Source: Egibacter sp. (GTDB taxonomy: Bacteria > Actinomycetota > Nitriliruptoria > Euzebyales > Egibacteraceae). From it: a stretch of DNA of 64,000 bases. The notes beneath the pieces are model-generated. The model made no database searches. It was not told the origin of the DNA and worked only from the letters and a program-made list of their open reading frames with translations. Location: positions 39,463 to 103,462 of the forward strand of contig PWFH01000148.1 of NCBI GenBank assembly GCA_003553795.1, written 5' to 3'. Shown here in pieces: positions 1-9,578 of this stretch; the stretch's first letter is position 1, and every line of letters starts with the position of its first letter. The position numbers were made by a program, and so were the translations under genes.

Positions 1-2
1 AC

Positions 3-1577
3 GCCAACCCGCGCCTGCTCGCGAGCGCCGAGATCGATCCCACCTACGTCGCCGCCGACCTCGAGCCCCTCCTCGACGCCGACCTCGCCACGCTCATGGA
101 GCGCCTCACGCGCGACAGCGGCTTCGTCTACCTCGGGCGGCAGCTGCCCCGGGCGGTCGGCGAGCAGGTCGAGGCGATGCGCCTGCCGGGCATCGGCGTC
201 GTCGAGGAGCCGCGGCGGCGCTACCCCGCGGGGCCACTGGCCGCCCAGGTCGTCGGTTTCGCCGGCCTCGACGGCGAGGGCCTGTCGGGGCTCGAGGGCG
301 GCCTCGAGGCCGAGCTCGCCGGGGAGCCGGGGCTGCTGCGCCAGGAGCGCGCGCCCGGCGGCGTGGAGATCTCGGCCTCGCCGCGCCAGGTCGAGCCTTC
401 GGTGCCCGGGGAGGACGTCGTCCTCACCCTCGACCGGCCGATCCAGGACGCCGCCGAGCGCCTGCTCGCCGAGACCGTCGAGGAGCACGGGGCGATCGGG
501 GCCTCGGCGGTCGTCCTCGACGTCGACACCGGCGAGATCCTCGCGCTGGCCTCCCAGCCCGGCTACGACCCCGCCGGGATCGGCGAGGCCAGCGCCTACG
601 AGCGGCGCAACCGCGCGGTCACCGACGTCTTCGAGCCCGGGAGCGTGAACAAGGCGATCACCCTCGCCGCGGCGATCGAGGAGGGGGTCGTCGACCCCGC
701 CGACACCCTCGAGGTGCCGCCGAGGATCACCATCGGCGACAAGGCCTTCAGCGACGCCAACGCGCGGGCCGGAGGGCCGCTGACCGTCGAGGAGATCATG
801 GCGCAGTCCTCCAACGTCGGGACGATCCAGATCGCCCAGCGCCTCGACGACGAGACCCTCCTCGAGCACCTCGGGTCCTTCGGCCTCGGCGCGCCCTCGG
901 GGGCCGGCTTCCCGGGGGAGTCGGGCGGCATCGTCCCGCCGCTCGAGCGCTGGTACGCCACGACGAAGCCGACGGTGGCCATCGGCCAGGGCGTCTCGGG
1001 CACGCTGCTGCAGACCGCCGGGGTGTTCCAGACGATCGCCAACGGCGGCGAGCGCATCGAGCCACGGATCGTGCGTGGCAGCGTCGACGACGGTGCCCTC
1101 GTCGCCGCTGCCGACGCACCGCGCCACGACGTCCTCTCGCCGGGCACCGCCGAGGCGGTGCGCGACTTCCTCGTCGCCGCCGTCGAGGACGGCACCGGGC
1201 AGGCCGCGGCGGTCCCCGGCTACCGCGTCGCCGGCAAGACCGGGACCGCGCAGAAGGCCTCGACGACCTCGCGCGGCTACGAGCCGGGCGCCTACATCGC
1301 GACGTTCGGGGGCTTCGCCCCCGCAGAGGAGCCCAGCGTCGCGATCGCCGTCATGGTCGACGAGCCCCAGGAGGAGATCTACGGCGGGGTCGTCGCGGCC
1401 CCGCTCTTCGCCGAGCTCATGGACGCCGCGCTCGCCCGTCGCCGGGTGACCCCGACCGACGCCGCCGAGCGCGGCCCCGTGCCGGCCTCCGAGGAGCACG
1501 AGGACGCCGGGGACGCGCCGGCCGTGGGGGAGGCCGCCGAGGGCCTCGGTGAGCCCCCGGCCGACGACGGGGGCTGA
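3..1577 (+). CDS. ftsI: FtsI/PBP3 transpeptidase, 5' end outside window
   Basis: Class B penicillin-binding protein that cross-links septal peptidoglycan with FtsW. The frame is open from base 3, and the residues before the first internal Met (ANPRLLASAEIDPTY) read as normal FtsI sequence, so the gene starts upstream of the window. The three transpeptidase motifs are present: SVNK (SxxK, within FEPGSVNKAI, near base 642), SSN (SxN, near base 810) and KTG (AGKTGTAQK, near base 1233). The C-terminus after the catalytic domain is an acidic, probably disordered tail rich in Glu, Ala and Pro. It is the first gene of the visible dcw cluster, directly before murE. The family is certain; only the missing N-terminus, which should hold the membrane anchor, is unknown. 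Confidence 0.95.
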   Translation, partial: ANPRLLASAEIDPTYVAADLEPLLDADLATLMERLTRDSGFVYLGRQLPRAVGEQVEAMRLPGIGVVEEPRRRYPAGPLAAQVVGFAGLDGEGLSGLEGGLEAELAGEPGLLRQERAPGGVEISASPRQVEPSVPGEDVVLTLDRPIQDAAERLLAETVEEHGAIGASAVVLDVDTGEILALASQPGYDPAGIGEASAYERRNRAVTDVFEPGSVNKAITLAAAIEEGVVDPADTLEVPPRITIGDKAFSDANARAGGPLTVEEIMAQSSNVGTIQIAQRLDDETLLEHLGSFGLGAPSGAGFPGESGGIVPPLERWYATTKPTVAIGQGVSGTLLQTAGVFQTIANGGERIEPRIVRGSVDDGALVAAADAPRHDVLSPGTAEAVRDFLVAAVEDGTGQAAAVPGYRVAGKTGTAQKASTTSRGYEPGAYIATFGGFAPAEEPSVAIAVMVDEPQEEIYGGVVAAPLFAELMDAALARRRVTPTDAAERGPVPASEEHEDAGDAPAVGEAAEGLGEPPADDGG

Positions 1578-1634
1578 CGATGCGGGCTGGCCCATCGGTC
1601 GTCCCCCCTGCGAGGTCGGGGCGGCGCCGGTGCG

Positions 1635-1640
1635 TATCCT
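1635..1640 (+). promoter_or_regulatory. possible -10 box before murE
   Basis: A TATCCT hexamer lies in the 104-bp gap between ftsI and the preferred murE start. No convincing -35 hexamer was found 17-18 bp upstream, so this is only a weak internal promoter candidate. Confidence 0.2.
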
Positions 1641-1681
1641 CCATCCCGTCCGCAGCCAGCGACCCCGGAGCGCGCGCCCCC

Positions 1682-3157
1682 GTGTCCGCCGACCCCCTGT
1701 CCGTCACCCTCGCCGACGTCGCCGCCACCACCGGCGGCGCCCTGCGGGGCGAGGCCGCGACCCCGATCCGCGACGTCACCCACGACAGCGCGACCGTCGA
1801 GGACGGCACCCTCTTCGCGTGCCGACCCGGCCAGCGCGCCGACGGTCACGACTTCGCCCCCGCCGCCGCGGCCGCGGGAGCCGCGGCCCTGCTCGTCGAG
1901 CGCTGGCTCGACGTCGGCCTGCCGCAGGTCGCCGTGCCGTCGGTCGCCGCCGTGCTCGGCCCCGCCGCCGCGCTCGTGCACGGGGCGCCGTCGACGCGGC
2001 TGCGCCTGCTCGGGGTGACCGGCACGAACGGCAAGACGACGACGGCCTACCTCCTCGAGGCGATCCTCGCCGCGGCGGGGCACCGCACCGGCCTCGTCGG
2101 CACGATCGAGACGCGCATCGCCGGGCACAGCGTCGCCGGGGTCCGCACGACCCCGGAGGCCAGCGACCTCCAGCGCCTCCTGCGCCGCATGCTCGACGAG
2201 GGCGTGAGTGCGGCGGCGATGGAGGTCTCGAGCCACGGCCTCGCCCTCGGCCGGGTCGCCGGCACCCGCTTCGCCGCGGTGGGCTTCACGAACCTCAGCC
2301 AGGACCACCTCGACTTCCATGGCGACATGGAGTCCTACTTCGCGGCGAAGGCCGGGCTCTTCGACCCCGCCTATGCCGCGGTCGGCGTCGTCGCGGTCGA
2401 CGACGCCTGGGGCCGACGGCTCGCCGCCGAGGCCGGGATCGACGTCGTCACGCTCTCGGCGCGCGGCGCCGCGGCCGACGTCACCGCGAGCGGGGTCCAC
2501 GCGGGGCCGCAGGGGGCGCGCTTCACCGCGCACCTGCGCGACGGCGACGTCGCGGTGCGCACCCGTCTCGCCGGCGACTTCAACGTCGACAACGCCCTGC
2601 TCGCCCTCGCCCTCGCCGAGGCCGCCGGGATCGACCCCGCCGTCGCCGCCGAGGGCCTCGCCGCCCTTCCCGGCGTCCCGGGCCGTCTCGAGCCCGTCGA
2701 GGCCGGCCAGCCCTTCGCCGTCCTCGTCGACTACGCCCACACCCCCGACGCCGTCGCGAGCGTCCTCGCGAGCCTGCAGCGGGCCGCTGGCGGGGGTCGC
2801 GTCCTCATCGTGCTCGGCTGCGGTGGCGACCGCGACGAGGACAAGCGCCCGCACATGGGCCATGCCGCCGTCGCCGGCGCCGACCACGCGGTGCTCACGA
2901 GCGACAACCCGCGCAGCGAGGACCCCGAGGCGATCCTCGCGGCGATGCGCGTCGGCGCGCGGCAGGCCGGCGGCAGCTTCGAGGAGGTGTCCGACCGGGC
3001 CGCGGCGATCGCCCACGCGGTCGCCCTCGCCGCGCCGGGCGACGTCGTGCTCATCGCCGGCAAGGGCCATGAGACCGTCCAGGAGGTCGCCGGTGTGACC
3101 CACCCCTTCGACGACCGCGAGGTCGCCGCCGCGGCGCTCGCCGAGGTGCGCGCATGA
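1682..3157 (+). CDS. murE: UDP-MurNAc-tripeptide synthetase MurE
   Basis: Cytoplasmic ATP-dependent ligase adding the third amino acid to UDP-MurNAc-dipeptide. The P-loop GVTGTNGKTTT is present. The substrate motif is DNPR (about residues 408-411), the form known for meso-diaminopimelate-adding enzymes, so DAP-type peptidoglycan is expected. I chose the GTG at 1682, which gives 491 residues, the usual length. An in-frame ATG at 1580 would add 34 residues rich in Pro, Ser and Arg that look unlike MurE, although it lies only 2 bp after ftsI. A GGAG sits 11 bp before the chosen GTG. The stop overlaps the murF start by 4 bp (ATGA). Confidence 0.93.
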   Translation: MSADPLSVTLADVAATTGGALRGEAATPIRDVTHDSATVEDGTLFACRPGQRADGHDFAPAAAAAGAAALLVERWLDVGLPQVAVPSVAAVLGPAAALVHGAPSTRLRLLGVTGTNGKTTTAYLLEAILAAAGHRTGLVGTIETRIAGHSVAGVRTTPEASDLQRLLRRMLDEGVSAAAMEVSSHGLALGRVAGTRFAAVGFTNLSQDHLDFHGDMESYFAAKAGLFDPAYAAVGVVAVDDAWGRRLAAEAGIDVVTLSARGAAADVTASGVHAGPQGARFTAHLRDGDVAVRTRLAGDFNVDNALLALALAEAAGIDPAVAAEGLAALPGVPGRLEPVEAGQPFAVLVDYAHTPDAVASVLASLQRAAGGGRVLIVLGCGGDRDEDKRPHMGHAAVAGADHAVLTSDNPRSEDPEAILAAMRVGARQAGGSFEEVSDRAAAIAHAVALAAPGDVVLIAGKGHETVQEVAGVTHPFDDREVAAAALAEVRA

Positions 3158-4548
3158 TCCCGCTCTCGCTGGCCCAGGTCGCCGACGTCGTCGGTGGCGC
3201 GCTGCTCGCCGACGACCCTGGCGAGACGACGGTGACCCGCGTCGCCATCGACTCCCGCGAGGCGGGGCCCGGCACGCTCTTCGTGCCCCTCGAGGGCAGC
3301 CGGGCCGACGGCCACGACTTCATCGGCGACGCGCTCGCGCGCGGGGCGGCGGGCTACCTCTGCGCCGAGGCGCGCTGCGCCGGCGGGTCGCTGCCGGCGG
3401 CGCCGCGGGGCGCGGTCGTCGTCGACGATCCCGCCGATGCCCTGCTCGGCCTCGGCGCCTGGCTGCGCGAGGAGGTCGACCCCGTCGTCGTGACGCTCAC
3501 CGGCTCGCAGGGCAAGACCACGACGAAGGACCTCATCGCCGCCGCGGTCGGGCGCACGCGCAGGGTCGTCGCCAACCGGGGCTCCTACAACAACGAGCTC
3601 GGCGTGCCCCTGACCTGCGCCGAGCTCGAGGCCGACAGCGAGGTCCTCGTGAGCGAGATCGGCGCCCGCGGGGTCGGGCACATCGCCCCCCTCGCGGCGC
3701 TGCTGCGCGCCGACGTCGCGATCGTCACCGCGGTGTCGGCCGCCCACCTCGAGCTCCTCGGCGACCTCGACACCGTCGCCCGCGCCAAGGCCGAGCTCGT
3801 CGAGGCCCTCGAGCCCGACGGCGTCGCGATCCTCAACGCCGACGACCCCCGTGTCGCGGCGATGGCCGGGCGCACGCGGGCGCGGGTCGTGACCTACGGC
3901 CTCGAGGCCGCCGCCGACTGGCGCGCGCGCGACGTCGTCCTCGACGGCGAGGCCCGGCCGCGCTTCCGCGCCGAGGGCCCGCACGGGCAGACCGAGGTCG
4001 TGCTGCCGCTGCCGGGCCGGCACAACGTCGGCAACGCCCTCGCCGCGCTCGCCGCCGCCCACGCCTGCGGGGTCGACCCCGCCGATGCCGCGGCCGGCCT
4101 CGCCGCCGCGCGGGTCTCGCGCTGGCGCATGGAGCTCGGCCGCCGCGACGACGGCACGAGGGTCCTCAACGACGCCTACAACGCCAACCCCGCCTCGACC
4201 GCGGCGGCCCTCGAGGCCCTCGTCGCGCTCGACGCGCGGCGGCGCTGGGCGGTGCTCGGGCTCATGGCCGAGCTCGGCGCCGGCAGCGAGGAGGCCCACC
4301 GCGCCGTCGGGCGCGCCTGCGCGGCACACGGCCTCGACGGCGTCGTCGTCGTCGGGGAGGCCGCCCCCATCGTCGAGGGCGCGAGGCAGGCCGGCTTCCC
4401 CGGCGTCCTCGTGACGGTCGCCGACGCCGAGGAGGCCGCGGTGCGGCTCGCCGCGCTGCTCGAGCCCGGCGACGCGGTGCTCGTCAAGGCGAGCCGCTCG
4501 GTCGGCCTCGAGGGTCTGGCCGCCGACCTGCTGGAGGAGCGCCGGTGA
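3154..4548 (+). CDS. murF: UDP-MurNAc-pentapeptide synthetase MurF
   Basis: Adds D-Ala-D-Ala to the UDP-MurNAc-tripeptide, completing the cytoplasmic precursor. At 464 residues it is normal length. The ATP-binding loop reads LTGSQGKTTTKD (about residues 117-128), and the central-domain motif NDAYNANPAS is present. It starts inside the murE stop codon and ends inside the mraY start, so it should be translationally coupled to both. Nothing unusual apart from a Gln in the P-loop. Confidence 0.95.
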   Translation: MIPLSLAQVADVVGGALLADDPGETTVTRVAIDSREAGPGTLFVPLEGSRADGHDFIGDALARGAAGYLCAEARCAGGSLPAAPRGAVVVDDPADALLGLGAWLREEVDPVVVTLTGSQGKTTTKDLIAAAVGRTRRVVANRGSYNNELGVPLTCAELEADSEVLVSEIGARGVGHIAPLAALLRADVAIVTAVSAAHLELLGDLDTVARAKAELVEALEPDGVAILNADDPRVAAMAGRTRARVVTYGLEAAADWRARDVVLDGEARPRFRAEGPHGQTEVVLPLPGRHNVGNALAALAAAHACGVDPADAAAGLAAARVSRWRMELGRRDDGTRVLNDAYNANPASTAAALEALVALDARRRWAVLGLMAELGAGSEEAHRAVGRACAAHGLDGVVVVGEAAPIVEGARQAGFPGVLVTVADAEEAAVRLAALLEPGDAVLVKASRSVGLEGLAADLLEERR

Positions 4549-5618
4549 TCGCCATCCTGCTCGCCGGCGCCCTCGCGCTCGTGCTCTCCCTGCTCGGGAC
4601 CCCCGTGGTCATCCGCTTCTTCCGGCGGCGGGGGTACGGGCAGTACATCCGCGACGACGGCCCCCAAGCGCACCTCTCCAAGCGCGGCACCCCGACGATG
4701 GGCGGCACGGCGATCATCCTCGCCGCGGTCGTGGCCTACCTCGTCGCGACGCTCACCGTCGGCCCGGGGCTCTCCGCGGGGGGCCTGCTCGCGATGGGGG
4801 CGTTCGCCGGCATGGGCGCGGTCGGCTTCCTCGACGACTACCTCAAGCTGCGGCGCAACCGCAATCTCGGCTTGAGCTCGACGGCGAAGTTCCTCGGCCA
4901 GGCGCTCGTCGCCGTGCTCTTCGCCCTCGGCGCGCAGTACGTCGCGGAGACCTCGACGCGGCTGTCGGTCATCGGCCAGACGGACTTCGACCTCGGCGCG
5001 TTCTTCGTGCTGTGGATCTTCCTCGTGCTCGCCGCGACGTCGAACGCCGTGAACCTCACCGACGGGCTCGACGGGCTCGCCGCGGGCACCTCGGTGCTGA
5101 TCTTCGGCGCCTACACGTTCATCGCCTACTGGATCTTCCGCACCGGTGACGCCGCCGTGCTCGGCAACGTCATCGTGAGCTACGAGGGCGCGTACTCCGT
5201 CGAGGCGTGGTTGCACGCCGACGCCGTCGCCGTGGCCGCGGCCGCCGCGGCCGGCGCGGCCCTCGGCTTCCTGTGGTGGAATGCCCCGCCCGCCCAGATC
5301 TTCATGGGCGACACCGGCTCGCTCGCGATCGGCGGGATGCTCGCGGCGCTCGCCGTGCTCACCGAGACCGAGATCCTCCTCGTCGTCCTCGCCGGCCTCT
5401 ACGTCCTCGAGACCGCCTCGGTCATCCTCCAGGTCGGCAGCTTCAAGCTCACCGGCAAGCGCATCTTCAGGATGGCGCCGTTGCACCATCACTTCGAGCT
5501 CGGCGGCTGGCAGGAGACGACGGTCATCGTGCGCTTCTGGATGATCGCCGGGCTCTTCGTGCTCGCCGGGGTCGGCCTCTTCTACGCCGACTACCTCGCA
5601 CGGACGGGGGCGCTGTGA
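4545..5618 (+). CDS. mraY: phospho-MurNAc-pentapeptide translocase MraY
   Basis: Integral membrane enzyme moving phospho-MurNAc-pentapeptide onto undecaprenyl phosphate to make lipid I. The 357-residue protein shows many hydrophobic helices and the family motifs: SKRGTPTMGG near residue 45, FLDDYLKL, NLTDGLDGLAAGT, the catalytic-region FMGDTGSLAIGG, and PLHHHFE near the C-terminus. The GTG start overlaps the murF stop by 4 bp and the stop overlaps the murD start. No murG follows later in the cluster, so lipid I to lipid II conversion must be encoded elsewhere. Confidence 0.96.
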   Translation: MIAILLAGALALVLSLLGTPVVIRFFRRRGYGQYIRDDGPQAHLSKRGTPTMGGTAIILAAVVAYLVATLTVGPGLSAGGLLAMGAFAGMGAVGFLDDYLKLRRNRNLGLSSTAKFLGQALVAVLFALGAQYVAETSTRLSVIGQTDFDLGAFFVLWIFLVLAATSNAVNLTDGLDGLAAGTSVLIFGAYTFIAYWIFRTGDAAVLGNVIVSYEGAYSVEAWLHADAVAVAAAAAAGAALGFLWWNAPPAQIFMGDTGSLAIGGMLAALAVLTETEILLVVLAGLYVLETASVILQVGSFKLTGKRIFRMAPLHHHFELGGWQETTVIVRFWMIAGLFVLAGVGLFYADYLARTGAL

Positions 5619-7000
5619 CCGGCGCCTGGGAGGGCACCCGCGCGCTCGTCGCCGGCCTCGGCCGCTCCGGGGCCGCGGCGGCCCGCGCGCTCGCCGGGCG
5701 CGGCGCGGCGGTCCTCGCCGTCGACGTCGCCGAGGCCCCGGCGGTGGTCGAGGCCGCGGCCGCGCTCGCTGACGCGGGCGTCGACGCCGCGGTCGGGGTG
5801 GCCTTCGACGATCCCAGCCTGCTCGATGGCGTCGACCTCGTCGTGCCGAGCCCGGGGATCGCCCCGGCCAACCCGCTGCTCGCCGAGGCCGCCCGGCGCG
5901 GGGTGCCGGTGGCCAGCGAGCCCGAGCTCGCGTGGCGCCTGGCCGCCGGAGGCACCCGCCTCGCGGTGGTCACCGGCACGAACGGCAAGACGACGACGAC
6001 CGAGCTGCTCGCCGCCCTGCTCGACGCGCCGGTGGGCGGCAACATCGGCACCCCGCTCTGCGACCTGCTCGCCGCGGCGAGCCCGCCGCCCCTCGTCGTC
6101 GCCGAGCTGTCGAGCTTCCAGCTGCACTACATCAGCGACCTCGCCGCCGAGGTCGTCGTCCTGCTCAACCTCGCACCCGACCACCTCGACTGGCACGGCG
6201 ACGAGGAGGCCTACGTCGCCGCGAAGGCGCGGGCCTGGCAGTGCGCGGCGCCGGGCGCCACCGTCGTCGTCGGCGATGACGAGGGCGCGCGGCAGGCCCT
6301 GCGACGCCACCCCTTCCGAGGCCACCGCATCGACGTCGTCGCCGGTGCGCCGGCTGCCGGCCAGCTCGGGATCGCCGACGGCGCCCTCGCGCTCGCCGAC
6401 GACACCGGCGCGGTGCAGCGCATCGTCGCCGTCGACGAGCTCGGGGTGCGGGGTCGCCACAACGTCGCCAACGCCGCCGCCGCGGCCGCGGCCGCGGTCG
6501 CCGCCGGCGCCGGTCCCGGCACGCTCGCCGAGGCGTTGCGGCGCTACCATCCCGGCCCCCACCGCCTCGAGCCCGTCGCACACCGGGGCGGGGTCAGCTG
6601 GGTCAACGACTCGAAGGCGACCAACCCCCACGCCGCCGCGGCCGCCCTCGAGGCCCATCGCGGCGCCGCGCCGCGGATCGTCTGGATCGCCGGTGGGCTC
6701 GCCAAGGGCCTCGAGTTCTCGGCGCTGGCACCGGCGCTGCGCGAGCACGTCCGCGCCGCGATCACGATCGGCACGAGCGGGCCGGAGCTCGCCGCGCTCG
6801 CCCGCGCCGAGGGCGTCGAGGCCACCGAGGCCGGCACCCTCGAGCGGGCGGTCGCCCTCGCGGCGGCCACCGCCCGTCCCGGCGACGTCGTCCTGCTCGC
6901 GCCGGCCTGCGCCTCGATGGACCAGTTCGTCGACTACGCCGCCCGCGGGGAGGCCTTCCGCCGGGCCGTCACCGCCCTCGGCGAGGAGGTCGGCGCATGA
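5615..7000 (+). CDS. murD: UDP-MurNAc-L-Ala-D-Glu ligase MurD
   Basis: Adds D-glutamate to UDP-MurNAc-L-alanine in the cytoplasm. The GTG at 5615 is in frame and overlaps the mraY stop (GTGA), giving 461 residues; the longer open frame upstream is mraY read out of frame. Motifs: N-terminal Rossmann segment ALVAGLGRSGAAAARAL, P-loop VVTGTNGKTTTTE, LNLAPDHLDWHG, GRHNVANAAAA and WVNDSKATN, all standard for MurD. It is followed by ftsW with a 4-bp overlap. Confidence 0.95.
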   Translation: MTGAWEGTRALVAGLGRSGAAAARALAGRGAAVLAVDVAEAPAVVEAAAALADAGVDAAVGVAFDDPSLLDGVDLVVPSPGIAPANPLLAEAARRGVPVASEPELAWRLAAGGTRLAVVTGTNGKTTTTELLAALLDAPVGGNIGTPLCDLLAAASPPPLVVAELSSFQLHYISDLAAEVVVLLNLAPDHLDWHGDEEAYVAAKARAWQCAAPGATVVVGDDEGARQALRRHPFRGHRIDVVAGAPAAGQLGIADGALALADDTGAVQRIVAVDELGVRGRHNVANAAAAAAAAVAAGAGPGTLAEALRRYHPGPHRLEPVAHRGGVSWVNDSKATNPHAAAAALEAHRGAAPRIVWIAGGLAKGLEFSALAPALREHVRAAITIGTSGPELAALARAEGVEATEAGTLERAVALAAATARPGDVVLLAPACASMDQFVDYAARGEAFRRAVTALGEEVGA

Positions 7001-8193
7001 GGGCCTGGCTCGCCACACGGCTGCCGCGGCCACGACCCGCGGCGGGGCGGATGACCCCCGAGGCGGCGATCCTCATCGCCACCGTCGCGGTCCTGCTCCT
7101 GCTCGGGCTCGTCATGAGCTTCTCCGCGTCGTTCGTGCGCTCGACGGTGGAGACCGGCGACCCCTTCGGCATCTTCCGCCGCCAGCTCGGCTGGGCGCTC
7201 GTCGGACTCGTCCCGCTGCTCCTGCTCGCGCGCAGCGACCCCCAGCAGTGGCGGCGCTTCGCCACGCCCCTGCTCCTGCTCGCCCTGTCGCTGTCGGCGC
7301 TCGTGCTCGTGCCGAGCATCGGCCTCGAGGCCTACGGCGCGCGTCGCTGGCTGGCCGTCGGCCCGGTCACGCTGCAGCCCAGTGAGCTCCTCAAGCTCGC
7401 CGTGCCGCTCTACCTCGCCCACCTCCTCGCGCGACGCTGGCGCCGTGTGCGCGGCGGGGACCTCCACGCCCTGCTCATGCCGGCGCTGCCGCTGCTGGTC
7501 CTCGTCGCGGGGCTCGTCATCGCCGAGCCCGACCTCGAGACCTCGGCGCTGCTCGTGGCCATCGGCGGGCTCGTCCTCTTCACCGCCGGACTGCCGACGC
7601 GCCTGCTCGTGCTCGGGGGTGTCGGGCTCGGCGCCTTCGCCGTCGTGGCGATCACCCAGGTGGAGTTCCGCGTCGGGCGCATCGCCGCCTGGCTCGACCC
7701 GATGGCCGACCCCTCGAACCTCGGCTACCAGAGCGTCCAGGGCTTCCTCGCGCTGGGCTCGGGCGGCTGGCTGGGCACGGGCCTCGGCCAGGGGCGGGGC
7801 AAGTGGCTCTACCTGCCCAACGCCGACACCGACTTCATCTTCGCGATCATCGGCGAGGAGCTCGGCCTCGTCGGCGCCCTCGCGACACTGCTGCTCTACG
7901 CCGCCCTCGCCGTCGGCGGGGTGCGCACCGCGCGCCTGGCCGTCGATCCCTTCGGCCGCCTCCTCGCGGTGGGGATCACCGGCTGGCTGCTCATGCAGGC
8001 GACGATGAACATCGGCTCGGTCGTCGGCCTGCTGCCGGTGACCGGGGTGACCCTCCCGCTCGTGAGCGTCGGCGGGTCCTCGCTCGTCGTGACGATGGCG
8101 GGGGTGGGCGCCCTGCTCGCGATCGCCCGGACGACCCGACAGCCGCTGGCCGCCGCCGAGGAGCCAGCCCGTCGAGATGGAGCGCAGCGATGA
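6997..8193 (+). CDS. ftsW: SEDS glycosyltransferase FtsW
   Basis: Polytopic SEDS-family membrane protein that polymerises lipid II at the septum together with FtsI. The 398-residue product has about ten hydrophobic segments and the family motifs GARRWL, LQPSELLKLAVPLYLA, AEPDLETSALL and LLPVTGVTLPLVSVGGSS. It starts in the murD stop and ends in the murC start (ATGA both times). In most dcw clusters murG follows ftsW directly; here it does not. The short cytoplasmic ends are Arg- and Pro-rich. RodA is an alternative name for this fold, but the position between murD and murC argues for FtsW. Confidence 0.93.
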   Translation: MRAWLATRLPRPRPAAGRMTPEAAILIATVAVLLLLGLVMSFSASFVRSTVETGDPFGIFRRQLGWALVGLVPLLLLARSDPQQWRRFATPLLLLALSLSALVLVPSIGLEAYGARRWLAVGPVTLQPSELLKLAVPLYLAHLLARRWRRVRGGDLHALLMPALPLLVLVAGLVIAEPDLETSALLVAIGGLVLFTAGLPTRLLVLGGVGLGAFAVVAITQVEFRVGRIAAWLDPMADPSNLGYQSVQGFLALGSGGWLGTGLGQGRGKWLYLPNADTDFIFAIIGEELGLVGALATLLLYAALAVGGVRTARLAVDPFGRLLAVGITGWLLMQATMNIGSVVGLLPVTGVTLPLVSVGGSSLVVTMAGVGALLAIARTTRQPLAAAEEPARRDGAQR

Positions 8194-9578
8194 CGACGCC
8201 CGCGATCACCCCAGGCGCCCACGTCCACCTCGTCGGGATCGGCGGGGTCGGCATGAGCGCCCTCGCCCAGCTGCTCCTCGAGCGCGGCCACCCCGTGAGC
8301 GGCAGCGACCTGCGCGGAGGGCGCACGACCGTCGGCCTCGAGGCGATGGGCGCGCGCATCCACGTCGGCCACGACGCCGCGCACCTCGCCGACGCCGACG
8401 TCGTCGCGATCTCCACGGCGATCCCCGAGCGCAACCCCGAGCTCGCGGCCGCCCGGCAGCGGGGCCTGCCGGTGCTGCGGCGGGCCGAGCTGCTCGCCGC
8501 GCTCATCGAGGGGCAGCGCGGGCTGCTCATCGCCGGTACGCACGGCAAGACGACGACGACGGCGATGGTCACCGTCGCGCTGCAGGCCGCCGGTCACGAC
8601 CCCTCCTTCGCGATCGGCGGGCGGCTGCACGAGGCGGGGACGAGCGCGCACCACGGCAGCGGTGACGTCTTCGTCGCCGAGGCCGACGAGTCGGACTCCT
8701 CGTTCCTCGTCTTCACCCCCGACTGCGCGGTCGTCACGAACGTCGAGCTCGACCACCACGACCACTTCGCCGGGGTCGAGGCGGTCGACGAGGTCTTCCG
8801 GGGCTTCCTCGCCCACCGCACCGCCGGCGCCCCGGCGATCGTCTGCCTCGACGACCCGGGGGTCCGCCGTCTCCTCGACGACATCGCCGAGCCGGTGGTG
8901 ACCTACGGGCGCGACGACGCCGCGGACCTGCGCATCCTCGACGAGGCCTACGGCCGGGAGGGCTCGGCCTTCACCCTGCGCATCGACGGCGAGGAGCTCG
9001 GGCCGGTGTCGCTGCGCCTGCCCGGCCCGCACAACGTCGCCAACGCCGCCGCGGCGCTCGGCGCGGCGCGCTGGGCGGGGGCCGACCTCGCCGCCGCCGC
9101 CGAGGGCCTCGCGCGCTACGGCGGCACCCAGCGCCGCTTCCAGCGCCTCGGCGAGGCTGCCGGGATCACCGTCGTCGACGACTACGCCCACCACCCCACC
9201 GAGCTGCGCGCCACCCTCACCGCCGCCCGTCAGCACCACCCCGGCGGCCGGGTCGTCGCGGTCTTCCAGCCCCACCGCTACTCGCGGACCGCCGCGCTGG
9301 GCGAGGCCCTCGGCGAAGCCCTCGCCGCCGCCGACCTCGCGATCGTCGCCGACGTCTACGGCGCGGGGGAGACCCCGGTGGCGGGGGTCACCGGCGGGCT
9401 CGTCGCCGACGCCGCAGCCGCCCGGGGCGGCACCGCGCGCTTCGTCAGTGCCGGGGAGTCCCTCCTCGAGGTCGTCGTCGAGGCCGTCGAGCGCGGGGAC
9501 CTCGTGCTCACCCTCGGCGCGGGGGACATCACCGAGCTCGGCCCCCAGCTGCTGCGGCGCTTCGGTGGTGGGGGATGA
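8190..9578 (+). CDS. murC: UDP-MurNAc-L-alanine ligase MurC
   Basis: Attaches L-alanine to UDP-MurNAc, the first Mur ligase step. The start at 8190 overlaps the ftsW stop and yields 462 residues beginning with the nucleotide-fold segment HLVGIGGVGMSALAQLLLE. Motifs: P-loop AGTHGKTTTTAMV, EADESDSSF, NVELDHHDHF, GPHNVANAAAAL and VDDYAHHPTEL, which are diagnostic for MurC. ftsQ follows with a 4-bp overlap, so neither murB nor ddl lies between them. Confidence 0.95.
   Translation: MTTPAITPGAHVHLVGIGGVGMSALAQLLLERGHPVSGSDLRGGRTTVGLEAMGARIHVGHDAAHLADADVVAISTAIPERNPELAAARQRGLPVLRRAELLAALIEGQRGLLIAGTHGKTTTTAMVTVALQAAGHDPSFAIGGRLHEAGTSAHHGSGDVFVAEADESDSSFLVFTPDCAVVTNVELDHHDHFAGVEAVDEVFRGFLAHRTAGAPAIVCLDDPGVRRLLDDIAEPVVTYGRDDAADLRILDEAYGREGSAFTLRIDGEELGPVSLRLPGPHNVANAAAALGAARWAGADLAAAAEGLARYGGTQRRFQRLGEAAGITVVDDYAHHPTELRATLTAARQHHPGGRVVAVFQPHRYSRTAALGEALGEALAAADLAIVADVYGAGETPVAGVTGGLVADAAAARGGTARFVSAGESLLEVVVEAVERGDLVLTLGAGDITELGPQLLRRFGGGG

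Noticed and set aside
1580..1681. N-terminal 34-residue extension of MurE
   Set aside because: Low-complexity, unlike MurE N-termini; the GTG at 1682 gives the normal length. Not excluded experimentally.
7803..8189. A hidden murG or other gene between ftsW and murC
   Set aside because: The open frame upstream of murC is ftsW read out of frame (Arg-rich) and shows no glycosyltransferase motifs.
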